Of a DNA stretch of 64,000 bases, positions 16,018-23,555 are shown piece after piece. Each line of letters opens with the position of its first letter. Positions within the stretch are counted from its first letter, which is position 1. The DNA is from Amycolatopsis sp. A133 (GTDB taxonomy: Bacteria; Actinomycetota; Actinomycetes; Mycobacteriales; Pseudonocardiaceae), in assembly GCF_031082405.1 (NCBI RefSeq), contig NZ_JAVHJU010000076.1:62001-126000 (forward strand), in the 5' to 3' direction. Made by a program: the position numbers and the translations under genes. The notes beneath the pieces are model-generated. The model made no database searches, had not been told where the DNA came from, and was given only the letters and a program-made list of their open reading frames with translations.

Positions 16018-17856
16018 TCAGGCGGACTCCTCGACGCGCTTGGCCGCACGCTGCCGCCGGTGGGCGGCCATCCGGACCGGCGAGTTCGCCGCGCCGTCGC
16101 CGGCGTAACCGCCGATGCGTTGCACCACCTCGAAAAACACGCGGCCGCCCAGTACCACCGTGAAGAAGTGCAGCAGTTCGCCGTGCTCGTCGCGGTCGTA
16201 GAGCACCGACTGCTGCCGCAACGCCGTCAGCAGCTCGGGGTCCGGGGCCAGCCGGGCGTCGAGGTCGTCGTAGTAGTTGCCCGGAATCTCGAGCAGCGGC
16301 GCCCCCAGCTCCTGCATCCGGCGCGCGGACGCGAGCGCATCGCCGGTGGTCAACGCGACGCGCTGCGGCTCGCGCACTCCCGGCGCCCAGTCACCCCGCC
16401 GGAGCAGGGCCGATTCGAGCGCGACGCGGACCCGGCCGGACGGGTCGGCCACCGTCCGGCTGCGCACCAGGCCGAACGGCGCGGCGAACTCCGTCACGGG
16501 TTCCGGCTCCAGGCCGAGCACCGCACGGTAGAACAACGCCGCTTCGTCGAAGTGGTCGAACGGCTGGGTCAAGGCCAAGTGGTCGATTCCGGTGACACCG
16601 GCGCCCGGGCCGGGCGGCTCGGTCAGCGTGAAGTCGCCGAGCCAGCTGTCGCCGGTGTCGGCGCCGGTGCGGCAGAAGAAGACCGAGGTCCCGTCCGGCG
16701 CGGCGATCGCCGACAGGTCCGCTTCGTCCGCGCGGTGGCTGCGCGGCAGGATCGGCGCGAGCAGCCGCTGGGCGCGGCGGGCCGAGCCGACCGGGTCCGC
16801 GCTCTCCACCGCGACCGCACCGACCGACGCACCCGCCGAAGAGCCGGCGCTGTTGAGCAGGATCCGCGCGTTTCCCTGCTGCCACAACCGGACCGGCTTG
16901 GACCGGTGGTGGCCGGCTTCGGTGAAACCGAGGCCGGCCAACGCCTCCGCCAGCGGAGGCTCCGCCACGTCGTCGACCGCCAGCTCGACGAACGCGTGCC
17001 CGGCCAGCGCCGGCGCCGGCGGCAGCTGGGCGACCCCGAGCGTCTCCTGCAGGACGAGCAGGGACCGCATCGCGTCGACGGCCGCCGGCACCGGATCGGC
17101 CTGGCGGAAGACGTCGTTGAACACTTCCAGCGACAACGGGCCGCGGTAGCCGGCCGCGAGCACGTGCCCGGTGAACGTCGTCAGGTCGAACGCGCCCTGG
17201 CCGGGGAAGAGCCGGTGGTGCCGGCTCCACTGCAGGACGTCCATCTGCAGCCGCGGCGCGTCGGCCAGCTGCAGGAAGAACAGCTTCTCGCCCGGGATCG
17301 TCCGGATCGCGGCCGGGTCGCTGCCGCGCGAGAGGATGTGGAAGCTGTCCAGGCACAGCCCGAGGGCGGGGTGGGCGGCGCGGCGCACGATGCGCCACGA
17401 GTGCTCGTAGGTGTTGACGAACCGGCCCCACGCCAAGGCTTCGTAGGCGATCCGGATCCCCCGCGCGGCGGCGTGTTCGGCCAGCAGGTGCAGCTGCTCG
17501 GCGGCGAGGTCGTCGTCGTCGACCGCGTCCGGTGACACCGACGAGCACACCAGCATCGTGTCGGCGCCGAGCTGGTCCATGACGTCGAACTTGAGCTCCG
17601 CGCGCCGGAGGTTGCGGGCCAGCACGTCCGGCGGCACCGCTTCGAAGTCGCGGAACGGCTGGTACAGGTCGATCGACAGCCCCAGTTCCGCGCAGTGCTC
17701 GCTGATCTCCTTCGCCGACCACGACGAGGCGACGAGGTCGTTCTCGAAGATCTCCACCCCGTCGAACCCGGCGCGCGCGGCCGCGGTCAGCTTGTCTTCC
17801 AGCGTCCCGGACAGGCAGACGGTGGCGATCGAACGGCGGAACTCAGTCGAGGACAT
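16018..17856 (-). CDS. qsuB: 3-Dehydroshikimate dehydratase (TIM barrel) fused to an HPPD-like domain
   Basis: 612 residues. The N-terminal ~285 residues match QsuB/QuiC-type 3-dehydroshikimate dehydratases, which make protocatechuate. The expected metal ligands are present: E139 (AYEALAWG), D170 (LCLDSFH), Q196 (LQLADA) and E244 (LSLEVFND). The C-terminal half is a vicinal-oxygen-chelate (4-hydroxyphenylpyruvate-dioxygenase-like) module with H426 (IDHLALT) and E576 (FFEVVQR). The second metal His is replaced by R499 (EPQRVALTT), whereas the paralogue at 23556 keeps it. The HPPD half is therefore probably not a normal iron dioxygenase. The start overlaps the shikimate dehydrogenase end by 14 bases, so both are one operon. 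Confidence 0.92.
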   Translation of the reverse strand: MSSTEFRRSIATVCLSGTLEDKLTAAARAGFDGVEIFENDLVASSWSAKEISEHCAELGLSIDLYQPFRDFEAVPPDVLARNLRRAELKFDVMDQLGADTMLVCSSVSPDAVDDDDLAAEQLHLLAEHAAARGIRIAYEALAWGRFVNTYEHSWRIVRRAAHPALGLCLDSFHILSRGSDPAAIRTIPGEKLFFLQLADAPRLQMDVLQWSRHHRLFPGQGAFDLTTFTGHVLAAGYRGPLSLEVFNDVFRQADPVPAAVDAMRSLLVLQETLGVAQLPPAPALAGHAFVELAVDDVAEPPLAEALAGLGFTEAGHHRSKPVRLWQQGNARILLNSAGSSAGASVGAVAVESADPVGSARRAQRLLAPILPRSHRADEADLSAIAAPDGTSVFFCRTGADTGDSWLGDFTLTEPPGPGAGVTGIDHLALTQPFDHFDEAALFYRAVLGLEPEPVTEFAAPFGLVRSRTVADPSGRVRVALESALLRRGDWAPGVREPQRVALTTGDALASARRMQELGAPLLEIPGNYYDDLDARLAPDPELLTALRQQSVLYDRDEHGELLHFFTVVLGGRVFFEVVQRIGGYAGDGAANSPVRMAAHRRQRAAKRVEESA

Positions 17857-18787
17857 CGGCAGGCTGCCTTTCCAGGGGTGGCGTACGGGTCAGGTCGGTG
17901 AAGTGGCGCAGCATCCGCCCGGCGTCGGGCCGGGCGCCGGTGAAGAGGGCGAACGCCTCGGCGGCCTGGAACACCGCCATGCGGCCACCGTCGAGGACCC
18001 GCGCCCCGAGCGCGCGGGCGGTGCGGACCAATTCGGTCTCGAGCGGCCGGTAGACCACCTCGGCGACCCACAGGTCCGGGCGCAGCAGTCCGGCGGGCAG
18101 CGGCAGCCCCGGGTGGGCGGCCATGCCGGTCGGGGTGGCGTGCACGAGCCCGTCCGCGGCGCCGATCGCCGCCTCCAGGTCCGTTCCCGCCGATGCGCGG
18201 CCGGCCCCGAACCGGCCGGCGAGGGCGCCGGCCAGCTCGGCGGCCCGGCCGGCGTCGAGGTCGAAGACCTCAACCCGACCGGCGCCGGCCGTGAGCAGGC
18301 CGTGGGCCACCGCCGCGCCGGCCCCGCCCGCTCCGAGCACCACGACAGCGCCGAGGTCCACGCCGGGCAGTCCGGTCCGCAGGCCACGGGTGAAGCCGGA
18401 CCAGTCCGTGTTGTGCCCGACCGCGCGGTCACCTTCGAACACGACGGTGTTGACCGCGGCCAGCGCCGCCGCGTCGGGAGACAGCTCGTCCAAGTGCTGG
18501 AGCACCACCTGCTTGCACGGGTGGGTGATGTTCAGGCCGCGATACCCGGCTTCGCGAGCCTCGGCCAGCAGCGGACCCACAGCCACGCCCTGGATGTCGT
18601 GCTCGTCGAGGTCGAACCGGGCGTAGACCAGTTCCAGCCCGAGCCGGTCGGCCTCGGCCTCGTGCAGCGGCGGGCTCAGCGACGGTCCGATGCCCGCGCC
18701 GATCAGCCCGGTGAGCACCGTGCCCGGCGTGGCCCGCGCCGCGTGGGCGCGGATCGCGTCGGCGGCTGATGACAAGGTCACGCGCAC
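17843..18787 (-). CDS. Quinate/shikimate dehydrogenase (AroE/QsuD type)
   Basis: About 313 residues. The shikimate-site residues are visible: GPSLSPPLH, the catalytic lysine in NITHPCKQ, and NTDWSGF. The Rossmann motif is VLGAGGAGAAVAHGL and strand beta2 ends FDLDAGRA; an Asp there favours NAD+ over NADP+ and suits a catabolic enzyme. It converts shikimate or quinate to the 3-dehydro form, the substrate route to the downstream dehydratase. The GTG at 18781, five bases after GGGAG, may be the true start rather than GTG 18787. A TetR-type operator lies immediately upstream. Confidence 0.9.
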   Translation of the reverse strand: MRVTLSSAADAIRAHAARATPGTVLTGLIGAGIGPSLSPPLHEAEADRLGLELVYARFDLDEHDIQGVAVGPLLAEAREAGYRGLNITHPCKQVVLQHLDELSPDAAALAAVNTVVFEGDRAVGHNTDWSGFTRGLRTGLPGVDLGAVVVLGAGGAGAAVAHGLLTAGAGRVEVFDLDAGRAAELAGALAGRFGAGRASAGTDLEAAIGAADGLVHATPTGMAAHPGLPLPAGLLRPDLWVAEVVYRPLETELVRTARALGARVLDGGRMAVFQAAEAFALFTGARPDAGRMLRHFTDLTRTPPLERQPADVLD

Positions 18788-18792
18788 TCCCG

Positions 18793-18814
18793 TAATGTAC
18801 GAACCAGTACGTTA
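18793..18814. promoter_or_regulatory. Inverted repeat between shikimate dehydrogenase and tetR
   Basis: TAATGTAC-N6-GTACGTTA, arms matching at seven of eight positions. It sits in the divergent gap just upstream of the dehydrogenase start. A related sequence, sharing the ATGTA start and the AGTACGTT end, occurs at 23518-23537 before the second dehydratase gene, which suggests one regulator for the locus. Confidence 0.55.
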
Positions 18815-18906
18815 TTTGTACCTCACGGTGTCGCCGCCGTGAAGAACCCCGGCTCCGCGGCGACGGCCTAGAGTGGGAACCCCAGCTGAAGCGAGGAAGG
18901 AACTCC

Positions 18907-19569
18907 GTGGCAGCACCATCGGCGGACGAAGTGGTGAACAGCGGACCCGAACGCATCCGCGACGCCGACCGGACCCGCGCGGAGATCCTCGACACGGCCG
19001 CCCGCGAGTTCGCCGAAAAGGGCTTCGACGGTGCCCGGGTCGACGAGATAGCCGCGAAGACCCGCACCACCAAGCGGATGATCTACTACTACTTCACCAA
19101 CAAGGACCAGCTGTTCGTCGAGGTGCTCGAACGCGCCTACACGGTCATCCGCTCCCTCGAGCAGCACCTCGACGTCGACCACCTCGACCCCGCCGAGGCG
19201 ATCCGGCAGCTCGCCGGGCTCACGTTCGACCACCACGAGTCCCACCCGGACTTCGTGCGGCTGGTCAGCATCGAGAACATCCACCGCGCCGAGCACATCG
19301 CGCGGTCGACCGCACTGTCCAACCTGGCCAATCCGGCCCTCGAAGTGCTCACCCGCATCCTCGCCCGCGGCCGCGAAGCGGGGCAGTTCCGCGACGACGT
19401 CGACGCGCTCGACGTGCACATGGCCATCAGCGCGTTCTGCGTGTTCCGCACCGCGAACCGCTACACGTTCAACGCCATCTTCGACCGCGACATGCTCGAC
19501 CCGGCGCTGCGCGACCACCACCGGCGCATGGTCGCCGACATGCTCGTCAGCTACCTGACGACGCGCTGA
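18907..19569 (+). CDS. TetR/AcrR-family regulator of the quinate/shikimate locus
   Basis: 220 residues. GTG 18907 follows GAAGGA. The HTH lies at about residues 24-70 (RAEILDTAAREFAEKGFDGARVDEIAAKTRTTKRMIYYYFTNKDQL). The C-terminal half resembles TetR proteins with the FDHHESHPDFVRLVSIENIHRAEHI region often found next to quinate/shikimate genes. Divergent to the dehydrogenase and separated from it by an inverted repeat, it most likely represses the locus until a pathway intermediate binds; the ligand is not known from the sequence. Confidence 0.88.
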   Translation: MAAPSADEVVNSGPERIRDADRTRAEILDTAAREFAEKGFDGARVDEIAAKTRTTKRMIYYYFTNKDQLFVEVLERAYTVIRSLEQHLDVDHLDPAEAIRQLAGLTFDHHESHPDFVRLVSIENIHRAEHIARSTALSNLANPALEVLTRILARGREAGQFRDDVDALDVHMAISAFCVFRTANRYTFNAIFDRDMLDPALRDHHRRMVADMLVSYLTTR

Positions 19570-19571
19570 CC

Positions 19572-20327
19572 TCACGCGATCCGCACGATCCGGTCGGCGA
19601 CCGGCGGGTAGCGCGCGAGCACTCCGGGGTCGTGACCGGGGATGACGGGGCCGGCACCGGCCAGCTCCTTGACCCGGTCGAAGGCGCCGTACACCCCGGT
19701 CATCGAGTGCAGCAGCGGCGCCGGACGGTCGTGCTCGAGGTTCTCGTGGAAGTGACTGGCGTCCGACGCCAGCACAACCGCGCCGGCGGCGGTTTCGACG
19801 CGGACGACCTGCATCCCGGCGGTGTGCCCGCCGACCAGGTGGACACCCAAGCCGGGCACGACCTCGGCGTCGCCGTCGACGAGGTCGACCGCCCCGGCGC
19901 GCACGTGTTCGAGAGCTGCTTCGTCGAGCAGCCACCGCTCCCGCTCGATCCGCTTCGCCCACGGCCCGGTCCAGTAGTCCAGTTCGGACTGCTGGACCGT
20001 GAACCGCGAGCCGGGGAAGCCGGCCACCGCGCCGCAGTGGTCGTAGTGCAAGTGCGTGAGGACGACGTGACCGACCACCTTCGGGTCGACGCCGAACTCG
20101 GTGAGCAGCCGGACGGGATCGACGTAGTCCAATCCGGACACTTCGCGAGCCCGCTCCGCACGGATACCGGCGTCCACGACCACCGTGTGCTCCGGCGACA
20201 CCGCGAGCCAGATGTAGTAGGCGGTCGGGTGGGGTTCCGCGGAATCTCCGCCGTAGCCCAGGAAGTGTTCGCCGCGGTACCCGGTCCGCCGGCCGTAGCA
20301 CAGGGCGTAGACCTCGAACACGCTCAC
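19572..20327 (-). CDS. MBL-fold N-acyl-homoserine-lactonase-family hydrolase
   Basis: 251 residues. The metal motif THLHYDHCG is visible near the middle, with later His ligands in VGGHTAGMQV and ASDASHFHEN and the C-terminal IPGHDP. The family includes AHL lactonases and many other lactone or ester hydrolases. GTG 20327 overlaps the stop of the MHS transporter (GTGA), so it is co-translated with a likely shikimate/quinate importer. A role on a lactone of the quinate pathway is possible but only inferred from context. Confidence 0.87.
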   Translation of the reverse strand: MSVFEVYALCYGRRTGYRGEHFLGYGGDSAEPHPTAYYIWLAVSPEHTVVVDAGIRAERAREVSGLDYVDPVRLLTEFGVDPKVVGHVVLTHLHYDHCGAVAGFPGSRFTVQQSELDYWTGPWAKRIERERWLLDEAALEHVRAGAVDLVDGDAEVVPGLGVHLVGGHTAGMQVVRVETAAGAVVLASDASHFHENLEHDRPAPLLHSMTGVYGAFDRVKELAGAGPVIPGHDPGVLARYPPVADRIVRIA

Positions 20328-21679
20328 CGCGGGACGCCGGCCTCGCTCCGGTCCGGCGCCGGCTCCTTGAGGCCGAGCTGCGCGGTGGGCACCCGGTAAG
20401 TCTCCTTCCCGGTGGCGACGGCGATCGCGTTCACCAGGCACAGCGCGGCGGTGAAGACGGCGACGCCCAGCCACGCGCCCCGGCCCGTCCCGGTCATCCC
20501 GACCGCGATGGTGGGCAGGAAACCGCTGATCGCGAACCCGATCTGGGTCCCGATCGCGGTGCCCGACAAGCGCACCCGGGCGGGGAACATCTCGCCGTAG
20601 AACGACGGCCACACGGCACTCGTGGCGGTGTAGACGATCCCGAACATCCCGATACCGACGACGAAGATCCACAGGTAACTCCCGGCCTCGATGGCACCGA
20701 GGTACGCGAAGATCAGGACGGCGCAGCCCAGCGATCCCGCGATGAAGATCCGCTTGCGCCCGACGCGGTCGGAGAACTTCGCCCACAACGGGATCGAGAC
20801 GACGGCGGCGACGTTGGCCAGCACACCGACCCACAGCATGGGCGTCCTGCTCAGGCCCACCGTGTTCACGGCGTAGCTGAGCGCGTAGACGGTGAAGATC
20901 GTGCTCACCGAAGCGATCAACGCGGCCACGACCACGCGCAGGACGTCGGCCCAATGGTCCCGCAACAGGATGGCCAAGGGGAGCTTCGCGACCTCGCCGC
21001 TCGCGACCTCCTCCTGGAACACCGGCGTCTCTTCCAGCGAACGGCGGATGTAGTAACCCACCAGCACCACGACGGCGCTGAGCCAGAACGGCACCCGCCA
21101 GCCCCAGGACAGCAGCTCTTCCTGCGGCAGTGCGGCCACCGGCAGGAAGACGGCCGTGGCCAGGATCTGCCCGGCTTGCGTGCCGCTGAGGGTGAAGCTC
21201 GTGTAGTAGGCGCGCCGGTGTTCCGGGGCGTGCTCGAGGCTCATGGAGTTCGCGCTGGCCTGCTCACCGCCGGCGGACAAGCCCTGCAGCAACCGCAGCA
21301 CGACCAGCAGGATCGGCGCGGCCACACCCAGCGAGCCGTAGCCCGGCAGGCAGCCGACGAGCACGGTGGACAACCCCATCAGCAGCAGGGTGGCCAGCAG
21401 GACGCGCTTGCGGCCGAACTTGTCACCGAGGTGCCCCAGCAGCAGCGCCCCGAGCGGCCGCGACACGTAGCCGACCCCGAAGGTCGACAGCGCCAGCAGC
21501 GTGCCGGTCGCCGGCGACGAGGCGGGGAAGAAGATCTTGTTGAAGACCAGCGCCGCCGCTGTGCCGTAGATGAAGAAGTCGTAGTACTCGAGCGCGCTGC
21601 CGATCCACGCGGCCAAGGCTGCCTTGGCGGGCTTGCCCGCGGTCGGGGCGCCCGCTGCGCCGTCCGGACGATCAGTCAC
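20324..21679 (-). CDS. MFS metabolite:H+ symporter (MHS family, shikimate/quinate-type)
   Basis: 451 residues with twelve hydrophobic segments. The N-terminus WIGSALEYYDFFIYGTAAALVF and the cytoplasmic loop motif GHLGDKFGRKRVL are hallmarks of the MHS group (ShiA, KgtP, ProP). Shikimate or a related hydroxyacid is the likely cargo given the neighbouring shikimate dehydrogenase and dehydro-shikimate dehydratases. It is followed with overlap by the MBL hydrolase and preceded by two palindromes at 21720-21747. Confidence 0.88.
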   Translation of the reverse strand: MTDRPDGAAGAPTAGKPAKAALAAWIGSALEYYDFFIYGTAAALVFNKIFFPASSPATGTLLALSTFGVGYVSRPLGALLLGHLGDKFGRKRVLLATLLLMGLSTVLVGCLPGYGSLGVAAPILLVVLRLLQGLSAGGEQASANSMSLEHAPEHRRAYYTSFTLSGTQAGQILATAVFLPVAALPQEELLSWGWRVPFWLSAVVVLVGYYIRRSLEETPVFQEEVASGEVAKLPLAILLRDHWADVLRVVVAALIASVSTIFTVYALSYAVNTVGLSRTPMLWVGVLANVAAVVSIPLWAKFSDRVGRKRIFIAGSLGCAVLIFAYLGAIEAGSYLWIFVVGIGMFGIVYTATSAVWPSFYGEMFPARVRLSGTAIGTQIGFAISGFLPTIAVGMTGTGRGAWLGVAVFTAALCLVNAIAVATGKETYRVPTAQLGLKEPAPDRSEAGVPR

Positions 21680-21719
21680 GTCGTTCTCCTCCGCGGATGC
21701 ACCCTTGCAGTCCAGTGAA

Positions 21720-21747
21720 CTAACCGGTTAGGTATGTACCGTACGGT
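21720..21747. promoter_or_regulatory. Pair of palindromes upstream of the MHS transporter
   Basis: CTAACCGGTTAG at 21720-21731 and ACCGTACGGT at 21738-21747, centres 17 bp apart, 40-70 bases upstream of the transporter ATG. The ATGTAC/GTACGGTT core partly resembles the inverted repeat at 18793-18814. Likely promoter-operator region. Confidence 0.45.
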
Positions 21748-21837
21748 TAATTAGAGAGACTGAAGGGCGCTCGCGAGCTTGTCAAGTACTCCTTGTCCCC
21801 TTTGATGAGCGTGACCGCAACCAGGTCGACCGGTGGC

Positions 21838-23265
21838 TCACGGCACATCGGCCCGTTCGGCGGCGCGGATGGTGGCGTCGGCGTCCGCCTGGACGAGGAA
21901 GCCGTCGCGGACGTTCTGGGTCGTGACCTGGCGGACCGCGCGGACGTACTGCGCATGGGTCGGGTAGAGCTCGCGCAAAGTGGTGCCGTCGAACGGGATC
22001 CAGGTGCCGCCCTGCGCGCAGGCGCTGTCGCGGTCGGGGGTGAGACCGCTGTTCCAGCCCGTGTTGCGTTCGGTCGGCGCGGCGACCGCGGCGAGCCGGA
22101 TGCCGCCCTTGATGATCTGGTAGGCGTCCCGGTTGGCCGTGGCCGGCCTGGTCGAGCTGTCGGTCACCTCGATCCGCGGGGCGGCGGGTGGCCGGGTACC
22201 GCGGACGACCCAGCGGACGATGTGGTCGAACATCGCGTCGAGCACGTACTCGTAGGGCACGTTGCTGCGGGCCGGCGCCACGCAGGGCGCGGTCGGCCCC
22301 GCCGGCAGGCCCGACACTCCCGCGTCGCGGAGCCGGATCGGGTTGTTCACCAGGTAGGCGTGCCGGTCGGAGTGGGACGCGCCCGCGATCTCCCAGTAGC
22401 CGAACCGCCCGGTGTCCGGCTGGCGGCGAGCGGCCTGGCCGGCGAGCACGTCGTACTCGCTCGCCGTCTTGAACACCTTGGTGGTCAGGTCGGTCCGCAC
22501 CGGGCCGCCGCCGTCGACGATCGTGATGGCGTCGTACACCGGTGCGATCGGGTGAACGGAGTTCGCGTACGTGGTCAGCCGGGACGCCGACTGCGACTGG
22601 CCGGTCGCGATCACCGTCCGCACGTCGAGTCCCGGCACCGGGTTCGCGCCGCGTGGATGACGCAGGGCCTGAGCGGCCTGACTGAACACGTCGTAGGACA
22701 GCGCGTCGTCGGTGACCGTGCCGCCGTCGGTCAGGTCGAGTGAGCCGTACCGATCAGGGCTCCACGCCTTGAGCCCGCGCGGGGAGTGGACGCCCGTGCC
22801 CTGGGCACTGACGCCGACCCAGGCGTAACCGGCTTCGAGCAGGTGCCGGAACGAGCGGCTCCACACGACCTCGTAGTCGAACGTGTTGGTCACGTTGTAC
22901 CACTCGACGACGGCGGTGCCGTTGAACTTCTTCGGTGAGATCGGGCGCCGGACCACGATTCTCGTCCGGTACGCGTGCCCTCCGTCGACGACCGTGCCGG
23001 TGGCACCGTCCGGCGTCGTGTAGCGGTTGGCGGTTCCTTCGACGAAGTACTCCTCTTCGACGTACCCGTACGCCCGGAGGTTCTGGTCGGTGGCGAAGAA
23101 CGGGTAGCCGTGGGAGGGGTCGCCGGGTTTCGCCTTCGCAGGGATCGGGCCGGTGACCACCGGCGAAGGCACGGCCGCCGGGCTCGCCGGCGCCGATCCG
23201 GCGGCCGCGGCCGGGCCGGTCACCATGCCGGCCAGAAGTGCCGCGACGACAAGGAAAACGCGCAT
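21838..23265 (-). CDS. Secreted alpha/beta-hydrolase-domain protein
   Basis: 475 residues with an N-terminal Sec signal peptide (VFLVVAALLAGMVTGPAAAAG). The fold is that of the alpha/beta hydrolase domain family of large secreted esterase-like proteins: VVEWYNVTNTFDYEVVWSRS, then GVSAQGTGV, and the nucleophile elbow ATGQSQSASRL (Ser in GQSQS). The C-terminal part carries the His region ASHSDRHAYL. It may release phenolic or quinate esters outside the cell, consistent with its place between the transporter and a protocatechuate-forming enzyme; that role is inferred. Confidence 0.8.
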   Translation of the reverse strand: MRVFLVVAALLAGMVTGPAAAAGSAPASPAAVPSPVVTGPIPAKAKPGDPSHGYPFFATDQNLRAYGYVEEEYFVEGTANRYTTPDGATGTVVDGGHAYRTRIVVRRPISPKKFNGTAVVEWYNVTNTFDYEVVWSRSFRHLLEAGYAWVGVSAQGTGVHSPRGLKAWSPDRYGSLDLTDGGTVTDDALSYDVFSQAAQALRHPRGANPVPGLDVRTVIATGQSQSASRLTTYANSVHPIAPVYDAITIVDGGGPVRTDLTTKVFKTASEYDVLAGQAARRQPDTGRFGYWEIAGASHSDRHAYLVNNPIRLRDAGVSGLPAGPTAPCVAPARSNVPYEYVLDAMFDHIVRWVVRGTRPPAAPRIEVTDSSTRPATANRDAYQIIKGGIRLAAVAAPTERNTGWNSGLTPDRDSACAQGGTWIPFDGTTLRELYPTHAQYVRAVRQVTTQNVRDGFLVQADADATIRAAERADVP

Positions 23266-23339
23266 TTCAGTACACCTCGATCTCGCCGGTGGCCGGAAAG
23301 TCCTTTGTGGACGTGAAGTCGTCTCCTCCGACTCGACAG

Positions 23340-23358
23340 AGGTCCACTAGGTGGACCT
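23340..23358. promoter_or_regulatory. Perfect palindrome upstream of the secreted hydrolase
   Basis: AGGTCCAC-TAG-GTGGACCT, perfect 8-base arms, about 75 bases upstream of the minus-strand hydrolase. A nearly identical half (13 of 15 bases, CCACTAGnnGGACCT) occurs at 44938-44952 before the PQQ dehydrogenase. Probably an operator for a regulator not coded here. Confidence 0.55.
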
Positions 23359-23517
23359 GGCGAACCGTCTCACGGAACGACCATAGGGCGCAGTTCCCCG
23401 CGAGCGCAATACGCCCGGCGGCCGCAGCGTTCCGGAAGGCCGTCCAGGGCAACGCCGGCGAGCCTCTTCCGACGCCGCTGCTGTCACACCCTTCCCTATT
23501 CCGGCACCGGGGCGTAT

Positions 23518-23537
23518 ATGTAACTACCTAGTACGTT
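23518..23537. promoter_or_regulatory. Operator-like site before the three-domain dehydratase gene
   Basis: The sequence shares ATGTA and AGTACGTT with the inverted repeat at 18793-18814, with one base inserted between. It lies 8 bases before the AAGGAGG ribosome-binding site, so binding would block transcription start. Confidence 0.45.
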
Positions 23538-23555
23538 CACGGGCAAGGAGGCCGC

